This document shows positions 16,925-26,997 of a DNA stretch of 43,371 nucleotides, piece after piece (the first letter of the stretch is position 1; every line of letters starts with the position of its first letter). The DNA is taken from assembly GCA_029778715.1 (NCBI GenBank), contig JAKOPT010000117.1:1-43371 (forward strand), read 5' to 3'. This DNA comes from Actinomycetes bacterium (lineage in GTDB: Bacteria; Actinomycetota; Actinomycetes; Actinomycetales; Dermatophilaceae). The position numbers and the translations under genes were made by a program. The notes below the pieces were generated by a model. That model did not search any database. It was not told the origin of the DNA and worked only from the letters and a program-made list of their open reading frames with translations.

Positions 16925-17863
16925 ATGTATGCCGCCCCCGCCACCGCCCCCGGAGCGCTCACCGGCGTCATCCCACCCCTGATGACCCCGCTGACTGTCG
17001 ACGGAGAACTCGACGTGGCGTCGTTGGAGCGCCTGGTGGCCCGCCACCTCGATGCCGGCGTGGACGGGCTGTTTGCGCTGGGTTCCAGCGGCGAGGTCGC
17101 CTTCTTCGATGACCGGATGCGCGAGCGGGTCCTCGATCAGGTCGTCGGGATCGTCGCCGGTCAGGTGCCGGTCTTGGCCGGGGCCATCGACATGCAGACG
17201 CACCGGGTGCTCGCCCACGCGCGGGCGGCGACCAAACTGGGGGTGGCCGGAGTGGTGGCCACCGCGCCGTTCTACGCGATCACCGGGCCGCAGGAAATCG
17301 ACACCCACTTCCGCACCCTGGCCGCCGCCCTCGACGTGCCCCTGTGGGCCTACGACCTGCCCATTTGCGTCCACACCAAACTGACCGTCGAGCAGTTGGT
17401 GACGTGGGGCGCCGACGGGGTCATCGCCGGGGTCAAGGACTCCTCCGGGGACGACGTCTCCTTCCGGCGCCTGGTGCGGGCGAGTGCGGCGGCGGGCACC
17501 GGGATGGCGTTGCTCACCGGTCACGAGGTCGTCGTCGACGGGTCCTACCTCGCCGGGGCGCACGGGGCGGTGCCGGGTCTGGCCAACGTCGACCCGGCCG
17601 GCTATGTCCGCCTCGACCGGGCGGCGCGCGCCGGCGACTGGGACCTGGTGCGGCGCGAGCAGGAGCGGCTCGCGGCCCTTTTCGAGATCGTCTACGTGCC
17701 CCGCGGCAAGGTCGGTCCGGCCGCCGGGGTGGGGGCCTTCAAGACGGCCCTGCGTGAACTCGGGGTGATCGCCACGAACGTCATGTCCACCCCGATGCCG
17801 GCTCTCGACGACACCGAGGCCGCTGGCATCGCGGCGATCCTCGAGGGCGTGGGCCTGCGGTGA
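16925..17863 (+). CDS. nanA: Dihydrodipicolinate synthase-family aldolase, probable N-acetylneuraminate lyase
   Basis: A 312-residue class I aldolase of the DapA/NanA family. The carboxylate-binding GSSGE is at 53-57, catalytic Tyr at 143 (WAYDLP) and the Schiff-base lysine K171 in AGVKDSSG. The family cannot be split by motif alone, but the next genes (ROK kinase, NanE, NagB) are the sialic acid pathway, so splitting of Neu5Ac into ManNAc and pyruvate is the natural reading. Start ATG 16925 has GAAGGAG at good spacing; a GTG at 16844 overlapping the previous stop would add an odd Pro/Arg leader. Confidence 0.82.
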   Translation: MYAAPATAPGALTGVIPPLMTPLTVDGELDVASLERLVARHLDAGVDGLFALGSSGEVAFFDDRMRERVLDQVVGIVAGQVPVLAGAIDMQTHRVLAHARAATKLGVAGVVATAPFYAITGPQEIDTHFRTLAAALDVPLWAYDLPICVHTKLTVEQLVTWGADGVIAGVKDSSGDDVSFRRLVRASAAAGTGMALLTGHEVVVDGSYLAGAHGAVPGLANVDPAGYVRLDRAARAGDWDLVRREQERLAALFEIVYVPRGKVGPAAGVGAFKTALRELGVIATNVMSTPMPALDDTEAAGIAAILEGVGLR

Positions 17864-18843
17864 GCATCCTCACCCTCGACATCGGCGGCACCAAGATCGC
17901 GGCTGCCCTCGTGAGCGACGGCGTGGTCAGCAGCCGCGAGACCGTGCCGACGCCGGCGCGCGAGGGCGCCGACGCCGTGCTCGGGCGCGCCGCCGTGCTC
18001 GCCCGGAGCGTATGCCGCGACGCCGGCCCCGCGGACCCGGTGACCGCCCTCGGGGTCTCGTGCGCCGGGGTCGTCGACAGCGAGCGCGGGGTCGTCGTGG
18101 CCGCGACCGACCTCATCGCCGGCTGGGCGGGCACGGCCGTCGCCGACCGGCTCGCGGGCGCCTTCGGGGTGCCCGCGTGGTGTCTCAACGACGTTCATGC
18201 CCACGCGCTCGGGGAGGCCCGCCACGGGGCCGGGCGGCATACCGGCTCGATGCTCTTGGTCGCGATCGGCACCGGCATCGGCGGGGCCCACGTGCTCGAC
18301 GGGTCGGTCGTCGCGGGCGCCCACCACGCGGCCGGGCATGTCGGGCACGTCCACGTCGCCCTGGCCGGCGACCGCCGGTGCTCGTGCGGGAGGCGCGGGC
18401 ACCTCGAGGCGATCGGGTCGGGCAGCGCCATGCTCACGGCCTACCGGGAGCACGGGGGAGTGGCCGCCGACGGGGCCGACCTCGACGCCGCGGCGGCACT
18501 CGCCGGGCCCCCGGGCGAGGCGGCGCGCGCCGTCCTCGCGACCGCCGGGCGGGCCAGCGGGATCGCTATCGGCTCCTTGCTCAACGTCCTCGACCCGGAG
18601 GTGGTCGTGTTGTCCGGTGGTGTCGTGGGCGCGGGTGCCCCGTGGCTGGAGCCGCTGCGTGCCGGGGTGCGGGAGAGCGCCCTCGACGCCCTGGCCGATA
18701 CCCCGGTCGTCCTCGCGCAGACCGGGGCGGATGCGCCGCACCTGGGTGCGGCGGCCTTCGTCCGGGAACGGACGGGTGCCGGCGGTACCGGGTCCTCGGG
18801 AGCGCCCGCGATGCGGGCCTCGGCCGTGGAGGAGGGGCGATGA
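17860..18843 (+). CDS. nanK: ROK-family sugar kinase, probable N-acetylmannosamine kinase
   Basis: A 327-residue ROK kinase. ATP phosphate loop DIGGTK (7-12), catalytic D111 (CLNDVHAHALGE) and GTGIGG (137-142) are seen. The zinc motif is C-S-C-G-R-R-G-H-L-E (C174, C176), with His in place of the usual third Cys. No helix-turn-helix domain precedes it, so it is a kinase rather than a NagC-like repressor. Between a NanA-like and a NanE gene it should phosphorylate ManNAc to ManNAc-6-P. GTG start overlaps the previous stop (GTGA). Confidence 0.85.
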   Translation: MSILTLDIGGTKIAAALVSDGVVSSRETVPTPAREGADAVLGRAAVLARSVCRDAGPADPVTALGVSCAGVVDSERGVVVAATDLIAGWAGTAVADRLAGAFGVPAWCLNDVHAHALGEARHGAGRHTGSMLLVAIGTGIGGAHVLDGSVVAGAHHAAGHVGHVHVALAGDRRCSCGRRGHLEAIGSGSAMLTAYREHGGVAADGADLDAAAALAGPPGEAARAVLATAGRASGIAIGSLLNVLDPEVVVLSGGVVGAGAPWLEPLRAGVRESALDALADTPVVLAQTGADAPHLGAAAFVRERTGAGGTGSSGAPAMRASAVEEGR

Positions 18844-19520
18844 GTGGGGTCCTGACCCGGCTCGCCGGCGGGCTGGTCGTCTCGTGCCAGGCCTACCCGG
18901 GTGAGCCGATGCGGCATACCGAAACGATGACCCGGGTGGCGCGGGCCGTCGTCGCCGGGGGCGCGGTGGGGGTGCGGGCCCAAGGCCTGGCCGACCTGCA
19001 CGCCATGCGCCCGCTGCTTCGGGTGCCGATCATCGGGCTGTGGAAGGACGGCGCGACCGGGGTCTACATCACCCCGAGCGTGGCCCACGCGGTGGCCGTC
19101 GCGCGGACCGGCGCCGACATCGTCGCCATCGACGGCACGCTGCGGCCCCGGCCGGACGGCTCGCGGTTCGCCGATGCCTGCGCGGCCGTGCACGCCGAGG
19201 GCGCCCTGGTCATGGCCGACTGCGCGAGCGTCGCCGACGCGGTGGCAGCGGCAGCGGCGGGGGCCGACGTCGTGGGGACCACCCTGGCCGGGTACACCCC
19301 GGACCGGCGCCGCACCCCCGGGCCCGACCTCGAGTTGGTCACCGCCCTCGTCGAGGCGGTCGACGTCCCGGTCATTGCCGAGGGCCGCATCCACACCCCG
19401 GCGGACGCGGTCGCCGCACTCGCCGCCGGGGCGTATGCCGTCGTCGTCGGCACCGCCATCACCCACCCGACGTCGATCACGTCCTGGTTCGCCGCGGCCG
19501 TGCGGGGTAAGGAGGCCTGA
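18840..19520 (+). CDS. nanE: N-acylglucosamine-6-phosphate 2-epimerase
   Basis: A 226-residue TIM-barrel enzyme of the NanE family converting ManNAc-6-P to GlcNAc-6-P. Typical stretches: VSCQAYPGEPMRHTETMTRVARA, VPIIGLWKDGATGVYITPS, ADIVAIDGTLRPRPDG, ADCASVADA, VIAEGRIHTPADA and VVVGTAITHPTSIT. Its ATG overlaps the stop of the ROK gene (ATGA), so translation is coupled. Confidence 0.93.
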   Translation: MSGVLTRLAGGLVVSCQAYPGEPMRHTETMTRVARAVVAGGAVGVRAQGLADLHAMRPLLRVPIIGLWKDGATGVYITPSVAHAVAVARTGADIVAIDGTLRPRPDGSRFADACAAVHAEGALVMADCASVADAVAAAAAGADVVGTTLAGYTPDRRRTPGPDLELVTALVEAVDVPVIAEGRIHTPADAVAALAAGAYAVVVGTAITHPTSITSWFAAAVRGKEA

Positions 19521-19521
19521 C

Positions 19522-20304
19522 ATGGAAGTCGTCATCGCGCCCACCGGCGAGGTCGGCCGTCTCGGTGCCGACGCCGTCACCCAGCTGCTCGCGGGCCGTC
19601 CCGCAGCCGTCCTCGGCTTAGCGACCGGGTCGAGCCCGCTGTCGACGTATGCCGAGTTGATCCGCCGGCACCGCGCGGAAGGGTTGTCGTTCGCGCAGGT
19701 CACGGCGTTCACCCTCGACGAGTACGTCGGGCTGGCGGCCGACCACCCGCAGCGGTACCGCAACGTCATCGCCACCGAGTTCACCGACCACGTCGACCTC
19801 GATCCGGCAGCGGTCCACGGACCCGACGGGCTGGCCGAGGACCTCGTCGCCGCGTGCGCGGCATACGAGGCGGCCTTGACCGCGGCCGGCGGGGTGGACC
19901 TGCAGATCCTCGGCATCGGCGCGGACGGGCACATCGCCTTCAACGAGCCAGGGTCCTCGCTGGCATCGCGGACCCGGATCAAGACCTTGACCCCGCAGAC
20001 CCGGATCGACAACGCGCGCTTCTTCGGCGGGGACGTCGAGGCGGTGCCGGTGCACTGCCTCACCCAGGGGATCGGGACGATCATGGCGGCCCGGCACCTG
20101 GTGCTGCTCGCGACCGGGCGCGGCAAGGCCGAGGCGATCCACCAACTGGTCGAGGGGCCGGTGTCGGCGATGTGGCCGGCGAGCGTGTTGCAGTTCCACC
20201 CGCACGTGAGCGTCATCGTCGATGAGGCCGCCGCGAGCCGGTTGCAGTTGGGCGCCTACTACCGCGATACCTGGGCCAACAAGCCGGTCTGGCAGGGCTT
20301 CTAG
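19522..20304 (+). CDS. nagB: Glucosamine-6-phosphate deaminase
   Basis: A 260-residue NagB, turning GlcN-6-P into fructose-6-P and ammonia. LGLATGSSPLSTYAEL (phosphate loop), FTLDEYVGL (catalytic D66 and E67), GIGADGHIAFNEPG (catalytic His) and the C-terminal PASVLQFHPHVSVIVDE are visible. Start ATG 19522 follows AAGGAGG directly, one base after the nanE stop. Last gene of the operon; its end faces the convergent nagA across a 52-bp palindromic element. Confidence 0.96.
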   Translation: MEVVIAPTGEVGRLGADAVTQLLAGRPAAVLGLATGSSPLSTYAELIRRHRAEGLSFAQVTAFTLDEYVGLAADHPQRYRNVIATEFTDHVDLDPAAVHGPDGLAEDLVAACAAYEAALTAAGGVDLQILGIGADGHIAFNEPGSSLASRTRIKTLTPQTRIDNARFFGGDVEAVPVHCLTQGIGTIMAARHLVLLATGRGKAEAIHQLVEGPVSAMWPASVLQFHPHVSVIVDEAAASRLQLGAYYRDTWANKPVWQGF

Positions 20305-20320
20305 CCCGGTTCCCCCGCCG

Positions 20321-20372
20321 CCGATTCGAGGTAAAAACGCCGCTGGATCCGCGCGCTTATACCTCGAATCGG
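20321..20372. repeat. 52-bp palindromic element, family A copy 1
   Basis: Begins CCGATTCGAGGTA and ends TACCTCGAATCGG, a 13-bp perfect terminal inverted repeat, with GGATCC in the centre. It fills most of the gap between the convergent nagB and nagA genes. Copies also occur at 33433-33484 (inverted) and 35783-35834. Confidence 0.8.
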
Positions 20373-20374
20373 GG

Positions 20375-21331
20375 TCAGGGCAGGTCGAGCGCGAGGCGGG
20401 GCGAGGTGGTGGCGGCGGGCACGGCATACGACGCCGGTATGCCGGCCACCTCGATCGCCCAGCGCAGGCAGTCCGCGACCGTCGAGGTGCTCCCGGCGAT
20501 GGCGCCGGCGTGACCGTCGGGGTCGACGATGCGCGCCGTGCCGCCGGCCACCCGCACCGGCAAGGTGCCCAGCATGTAGTCGCCGTCGCCGAGTCCGGTC
20601 GCCGCCATCGCATCCGAGATGAGCACGACATGCCCCTGCGGCACCGTGTCGAACACCAACTGGACCACCTCGGGTGCGACGTGGACGCCGTCGGCAATGA
20701 GTTCGACGACCGCCTCGCCCCGGGCGGCCGCGGCGAGGGCAGCGGCGGCCGGGCCCCCGTCGCGGTGGTGGAAGGCCGGCATACCGTTGAACAGGTGCGT
20801 GACGAGCGCGGGGCGACCGGTGGCCTCGGCGACGGCCGCGAGCGCGGCGCGCACCTGGGCGGCGCTGGCCGCGGTGTGCCCGACCGCGGGGTGGACGCCC
20901 AGGCGCGCCAAGGTGGCGATGAGGCGGTCGGCGCCGGGGAGTTCGGGGGCGAAGGTGAGTTGGCGGATGGCGCGCGGGGCACCGAGGTCGGCGGCGACGG
21001 CGGCGAGGTGCTCGACCAGAGCGGGGTCCGGGTGGCGCAGCGCGGCCGGGTCGTGCGCGCCTCGGCACGCCGGGGCGAGGAACGGCCCCTCGAGGTGGAT
21101 CCCGGCGAGTGTCCCGTCGGCGACGAGGGGGGCCAGGGTGGCGACCTGCCGTTCGAGGGTGGCCGGCGGGCCTGAGACCAGGCTCGCGACGATCTGGCGT
21201 ATGCCGCGCTGCCGCAGGTAGTTCGCGGCCTCCCGTGAGCCCTGGTCGGTGTCCCCGAACGCGTGGCCCACGGCTCCGTGACAGTGGATGTCGACAAGTT
21301 CGGGGGGGGTCGGCGCGGTGGCAGCGGGCAT
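20375..21331 (-). CDS. nagA: N-acetylglucosamine-6-phosphate deacetylase, short form
   Basis: A 318-residue amidohydrolase that removes acetate from GlcNAc-6-P, feeding NagB. Metal and catalytic residues are seen: H16-C-H18-G, E81 in HLEGPF, H152 in GHT, H179 in THLFNGM (FNGM at 181-184), H217 and catalytic D240 in ISDAMAATG. It is about 60 residues shorter than usual because most of the small beta-sandwich before HCHG is missing, yet the barrel is intact. ATG 21331 has TAGCCT 6 nt upstream, so it is leaderless and there is no room for the missing segment in frame. Transcribed alone, facing nagB. Confidence 0.9.
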   Translation of the reverse strand: MPAATAPTPPELVDIHCHGAVGHAFGDTDQGSREAANYLRQRGIRQIVASLVSGPPATLERQVATLAPLVADGTLAGIHLEGPFLAPACRGAHDPAALRHPDPALVEHLAAVAADLGAPRAIRQLTFAPELPGADRLIATLARLGVHPAVGHTAASAAQVRAALAAVAEATGRPALVTHLFNGMPAFHHRDGGPAAAALAAAARGEAVVELIADGVHVAPEVVQLVFDTVPQGHVVLISDAMAATGLGDGDYMLGTLPVRVAGGTARIVDPDGHAGAIAGSTSTVADCLRWAIEVAGIPASYAVPAATTSPRLALDLP

Positions 21332-21337
21332 GACTCA

Positions 21338-21363
21338 AGGCTAGTCGGGCCCGGATGTCCGGG
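21338..21363 (-). promoter_or_regulatory. nagA promoter with a dyad
   Basis: On the minus strand TAGCCT (21343 to 21338) lies 6 nt before the ATG. Just upstream is the palindrome CCCGGA-TG-TCCGGG (21350-21363, plus-strand reading), in the -35/-10 spacer, where a repressor would act. It does not resemble the dyads upstream of the transporter operon. Confidence 0.45.
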
Positions 21364-21434
21364 AACCGCGCGTTGGGCGGTGGAGGCGCCTCGGCGCAAG
21401 GGGAGGGGCGCTGTGCGTGGGAGACACTTGGCCC

Positions 21435-22112
21435 ATGACCGCTGGTTCGCTCACTGATCGCCTGGTTGAGGCGGTGCTCGCCGACCCCGTGTGCGCCGGA
21501 ATCCTCGGCCGGCTGCCCGCTCTTGGGCTGCCGGACTGGTGGCTCACCGCGGGTGCGGTGTTCCAGAACGTGTGGAACAGCCTCTCGGGCCGACCCCCGG
21601 GAGAGGGGATCAAGGACTACGACGTCTTCTACTGTGACGGCGACGACCTGTCCTGGGAGGCAGAGGATCGGGTGATCCGGGAGGTAACCAGCGTGTGCGC
21701 GGACTTGGACGCGACCATTGAGGTGCGCAATCAGGCGCGAGTCCACCTGTGGTACGAGGCGAAGTTCGGCGTCGCGGCCGCGCCCTTCGTCAGCGCCAGG
21801 GATGCGATCGACGCGTTCGCCGCGACCACCTGCTGTGTCGGAGTGACCGCACGTGATGGCCAACTGACCGTCTATGCACCCCACGGACTGACGGACGTGT
21901 TCGAGATGCGGCTGCGGCCCAATCCGCGGCTGGCGCCGCGCGCGGTGTACGAGGCCAAGGCGGCCGACTATCAACGCCGATGGCCTGCGGTGAGCGCTGA
22001 TCCTTGGCCTCTTGAAGTGGCCGAACTGCGGGCCCGCCGCGAGCACCTGCCGGCCGTGGACAGTGCTGGGCTGCGTGCCGATCTCGATGCGCTCGTGGAC
22101 CCGCGGGTCTGA
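21435..22112 (+). CDS. Nucleotidyltransferase-fold protein (NTP_transf_6 / DUF925 type)
   Basis: A 225-residue protein. LPDWWLTAGAVFQNVWNSLSG and IKDYDVFYCDGDDLSWEAED match the family, in which the D-x-D of a nucleotidyltransferase fold follows the W-x-x-A-G-A-V-x-x-x-V-W signature. VHLWYEAKFG and FEMRLRPNPR are also family-like. Substrate is unknown. GACACT lies 6 nt before the ATG, so it may be leaderless. Stands alone between nagA and the toxin-antitoxin pair. Confidence 0.75.
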   Translation: MTAGSLTDRLVEAVLADPVCAGILGRLPALGLPDWWLTAGAVFQNVWNSLSGRPPGEGIKDYDVFYCDGDDLSWEAEDRVIREVTSVCADLDATIEVRNQARVHLWYEAKFGVAAAPFVSARDAIDAFAATTCCVGVTARDGQLTVYAPHGLTDVFEMRLRPNPRLAPRAVYEAKAADYQRRWPAVSADPWPLEVAELRARREHLPAVDSAGLRADLDALVDPRV

Positions 22113-22139
22113 CGCGCCGATCAAGGCCTTGAGTCCTGA

Positions 22140-22170
22140 GCGCGGCATACCGGCTCTTGGGTATGCCGCG
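22140..22170. terminator. Hairpin made of two inverted octamer copies
   Basis: CGCGGCATACC (22140-22150) and GGTATGCCGCG (22160-22170) are perfect 11-bp arms around a 9-nt loop, between the convergent nucleotidyltransferase and toxin genes. Position fits a bidirectional terminator; there is no U-run. Confidence 0.6.
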
Positions 22171-22183
22171 GACCTCCGCCCGG

Positions 22184-22600
22184 CTAGAAGCGCAGGTCGC
22201 GCGGGTCGAGGCGGGTCAATCCGGGCGCGGCATCGAAGTCGGGATCGGGGCTGACGAACTCGGTGAAGCCTGCCCGCACGGCCGTCACGGCATGCACGGC
22301 GTCACGCCCCCGCAACTGGCCGCGTCCGACAACGTCGGCGGCGGCGCGCAGGATGTCGTCGTCGAACGGGTGCCACACCACTCCGCCATCGAGCAACGCG
22401 AACTCGCGAGCCGTCCGCCCGGGATCGCCGGTGCGGCGCAGACGGTGGAACAAGAACTCCTGCCCACCCTCGACGCTGAGGTGGAGGCGAGCTAGGCCGG
22501 CACTTCCCGCCGCCAGCACCGCCCGGCAGGCGTCGCGGAGAGGGCTGGCCGCTCCGAAAGCCACGATGGGCACGGAGGAGTCGAGAAACAGCGGTCTCAC
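22184..22600 (-). CDS. PIN-domain toxin (VapC-like)
   Basis: A 138-residue PIN-domain protein. Acidic residues in the right places for a Mg-dependent ribonuclease: D7 (LFLDSS), E48 (SVEGGQEFLFHR), D100 (LRGRDAVHAVTA) and D119/D121/D123 (SPDPDFD). VapC toxins cleave tRNA or rRNA; here the target is unknown. GTG start overlaps the stop of the antitoxin (GTGA), giving the antitoxin-first, coupled layout typical of type II systems. Confidence 0.87.
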   Translation of the reverse strand: MRPLFLDSSVPIVAFGAASPLRDACRAVLAAGSAGLARLHLSVEGGQEFLFHRLRRTGDPGRTAREFALLDGGVVWHPFDDDILRAAADVVGRGQLRGRDAVHAVTAVRAGFTEFVSPDPDFDAAPGLTRLDPRDLRF

Positions 22601-22890
22601 GACGGCATACCCCGGGCCAGTTTGGCGTCCAGCCACTCGGCATACGCCGCCTTGAGGTCCGCCGCCGACTCGGGGCCCGCTGCCTGCGCGCTGTCGGGCA
22701 CCTCGGTGGCATCGAGGAGCAAGCGCAGCGACGCGGCGCGCTGCGCGTCGCCGTTGTCGGGGAAGCGGTAGTCGATGGCCTCCCGGATCAGCGCGGAGAC
22801 GCTGCGCCCCGAGCGCGCCGACGCTTCGGCCAGGCGGTCGTAGCGGGCCTGATCGAGAAGCAGTTGGAGGCGACGCTCCAGCACGGACAT
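22597..22890 (-). CDS. Ribbon-helix-helix antitoxin (VapB/CopG-like)
   Basis: A 97-residue protein. The N terminus is a ribbon-helix-helix: MSVLERRLQLLLD (beta strand), QARYDRLAEASARSGRSVSALIREAIDYRF (two helices), followed by an acidic tail that would bind the PIN toxin. ATG 22890 is chosen since TACTGT lies exactly 6 nt upstream, so the message is leaderless; another ATG is 6 nt earlier. The start codon sits within a perfect 16-bp inverted repeat. Confidence 0.87.
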   Translation of the reverse strand: MSVLERRLQLLLDQARYDRLAEASARSGRSVSALIREAIDYRFPDNGDAQRAASLRLLLDATEVPDSAQAAGPESAADLKAAYAEWLDAKLARGMPS

Positions 22891-22920
22891 ACACATACAG
22901 TAGCATGTGTATGTCCGTGC
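22881..22920. promoter_or_regulatory. Perfect 16-bp inverted repeat over the antitoxin promoter and start
   Basis: GCACGGACATACACAT (22881-22896) and its exact complement (22905-22920) flank 8 bp. The left arm covers the antitoxin ATG (22890) and the centre holds its -10 box, TACTGT on the minus strand. This is the expected autoregulatory site for a ribbon-helix-helix antitoxin; binding is inference. Confidence 0.7.
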
Positions 22921-22953
22921 GGTTCGGTGGCCCAAGTCGGAGCGCAAAACCTC

Positions 22954-23361
22954 CTACAGGTATGCCGCGAGCCGGGCGCCCATCTCGTCGGCCAACGCCT
23001 GCAGGCCCGAGCGGGGCCGCACCATCACCTCGAAGTCGACGATCCGGCCGTCGTCGTCGATCCGGATCATGTCGATGCCCTTGAGTGCCCGGTCGCCGAC
23101 CCGCGCCGAGAACTCCAGGACGACCGAGCGCGAGTCGTCGGTGACGAAGGTGCGGTGATAGGTGAAGTCCTCGAAGACCTGCACCACGGTCGAGAGGATC
23201 AACTCGACCGCCGCCGCCCCCGGGTAGGGCTTGTGCGCCACCGGCGAGCGGAACACCGCATCCGGATGGAGCAGTTCGCGCAGCGTGGTCATGTCACGGG
23301 TGGTCACGCAGTGGTGCCACCGCTCCAAGGTGGCGGCGAGCACCGGGTCGGTCGTGGTCAT
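22954..23361 (-). CDS. NTF2/SnoaL-like protein
   Basis: A 135-residue cone-fold protein: LERWHHCVTTRDMTTLRELLHPDAVFRSPV is the family opening (helix pair followed by L-x-x-D-x-x-x-x-S-P), then FEDFTYHRTFVTDDSRSVVLEFSARVG and IDMIRIDDDGRIVDFEVMVRP. Many members are isomerases or have unknown roles. ATG 23361 has AAAGGAC upstream. It follows the dienoyl-CoA reductase gene by 29 bp on the same strand, so an operon and a role in lipid breakdown are likely but not shown. Confidence 0.8.
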   Translation of the reverse strand: MTTTDPVLAATLERWHHCVTTRDMTTLRELLHPDAVFRSPVAHKPYPGAAAVELILSTVVQVFEDFTYHRTFVTDDSRSVVLEFSARVGDRALKGIDMIRIDDDGRIVDFEVMVRPRSGLQALADEMGARLAAYL

Positions 23362-23390
23362 GGACAGTCCTTTCGTATGCCGCGGCCGCC

Positions 23391-25544
<2,154 letters not shown>

Positions 25545-25574
25545 ATAGGTCGTTGTGCGCGTCACACTGGGAAC

Positions 25575-26120
25575 ATGTCGTTGCCGCACGCCCTCCTCAC
25601 CTCGCTCCTGGAGCGGCCTTCGTCCGGCTACGACTTGGCGCGTCGGTTCGACTCCTCGATGGGGTTCTTCTGGAGGGCCTCTCACCAGCAGATTTACCGC
25701 GAGCTTGCCCGGATGGAACAGGCCGGCTGGGTCCGCGTCGACGGTGACAGCGGCAATGCGCGCAAGAAGGTGTATGCCGTCCTCCCGGCTGGGCGTGCCG
25801 AGCTCCTGCGCTGGGTGGCTGCGGGTGGCGAAGTCCCGGTCGTGCGTGATCCCTTGCTCATCCGGTTGCGCGCCGACGCGATCCTCGGGCCCCTCGACCT
25901 GGCCGACCAACTGCGCGACCGGCTGGCCGACCACGAACGCCGGCTCGCGGCATACGAGGCGATTGCCGACCGCGATTTCGGCGACGGGGACGGCGCGGAC
26001 CGGACCGCCCGGGTGCGCCGCGCGATCCTCGACGCCGGGCTGCGGTTCGAGCGCAATGGGGCCCAGTGGTGCCGTGAGGTGCTCGCCATCCTCGACGACG
26101 AGGCCCGGGCGGGCGCCTGA
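25575..26120 (+). CDS. PadR-family transcriptional regulator
   Basis: A 181-residue regulator: MSLPHALLTSLLERPSSGYDLARRFDSSMGFFWRASHQQIYRELARMEQAGWV is the PadR winged helix with the Y-D-L and H-Q-Q-I-Y hallmarks, followed by a wing (KKVYAVLPAGRAEL) and a C-terminal coiled-coil dimerisation half (RDRLADHERRLAAYEAI). The second helix region places it in the PadR group with the long C-terminal domain. CACACT 6 nt before the ATG suggests a leaderless start. Likely represses fadH and itself. Confidence 0.88.
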   Translation: MSLPHALLTSLLERPSSGYDLARRFDSSMGFFWRASHQQIYRELARMEQAGWVRVDGDSGNARKKVYAVLPAGRAELLRWVAAGGEVPVVRDPLLIRLRADAILGPLDLADQLRDRLADHERRLAAYEAIADRDFGDGDGADRTARVRRAILDAGLRFERNGAQWCREVLAILDDEARAGA

Positions 26121-26947
26121 GGGTGCCGTGCCGCGTCGGCGTGCTGCGCCCCACCGTGCCGTAGGTGTGGTGAGCCGGGGCGTGCTGCGGCCTACTGTGC
26201 AGTAAGTGGGGTTCGCCGGGGCGTGCTGCGGCCTACCGTGCAGGAGGTTGGGGTGATCACCCCGCCTTTCGCAGGGGAGCCCGCACGAGGTGCGACTCGA
26301 GACCTCGTGGGCATACCTCAGGAACGACCTGCGCCCCACCTTGCACAGGACCCACGCCACGAGGCGAACCTACCGTGCACTAGGTGGGGCGAGCCGGGGC
26401 GTGCTGCGCCCTACCGTGCAGTAAGTGGGGTGCGCTGGGGCGTGCTGCGGCCTACCGTGCAGGAGGTGGGGTGATCACCCCGCCTTTCGCAGGGGAGGCC
26501 GCACGAGGTGCGACTCGAGACCTCGGGGGCATACCTCAGGAACGACCTGCGCCCCACCTTGCACAGGACCCACGCCACGAGGCGAACCTACCGTGCGCTA
26601 GGTGGGGTGCGCCGGGGCGTGCTGCGGCCTACTGTGCAGTAAGTGGGGTTCGCCGGGGCGTGCTGCGGCCTACCGTGCAGGAGGTGGGGTGATCACCCCG
26701 CCTTTCGCAGGGGAGCCCGCACGAGGCACGACTCGGGATCTCGTGGGCATACCTCAGGAACCACCTGCGTCCCATCTTGCACAGGACCCACGCCGTGAGG
26801 CGAATCTGCGTCGTTGACCTCCCGAACGCGAGCGATCGGCGTCTTGACCTCCCACCGCGGTGGTGCTGAGAGCCCCGCCCCGACCCTCTTCCCCGGGCCC
26901 GTCGCGGAAGTCGACGTCGATCCCGCCGCGGTGCTCGTCGTATGGGC

Positions 26948-26997
26948 CTTGGCTGCAGCGTGGTGGTCGTCGGGACGACCTCCACGCTGCAGCCAAG
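26948..26997. repeat. Palindromic element, family B copy 2
   Basis: CTTGGCTGCAGCGTGG (26948-26963) pairs perfectly with 26982-26997, and an inner GGTCGTC/GACGACC adds seven pairs. It resembles the hairpin at 9752-9804 in order and arm sequence and lies inside the tandem array region. Confidence 0.6.

Noticed and set aside
19174-19521. Longer nagB start upstream
   Set aside because: The extension runs inside nanE in another frame; AAGGAGG and the conserved N terminus support ATG 19522.
26223-26817. Plus-strand open frames with a repeated peptide in the array
   Set aside because: The 41-bp unit shifts frame at each step and the frames survive only because stops are rare at this GC. No Shine-Dalgarno or family resemblance.
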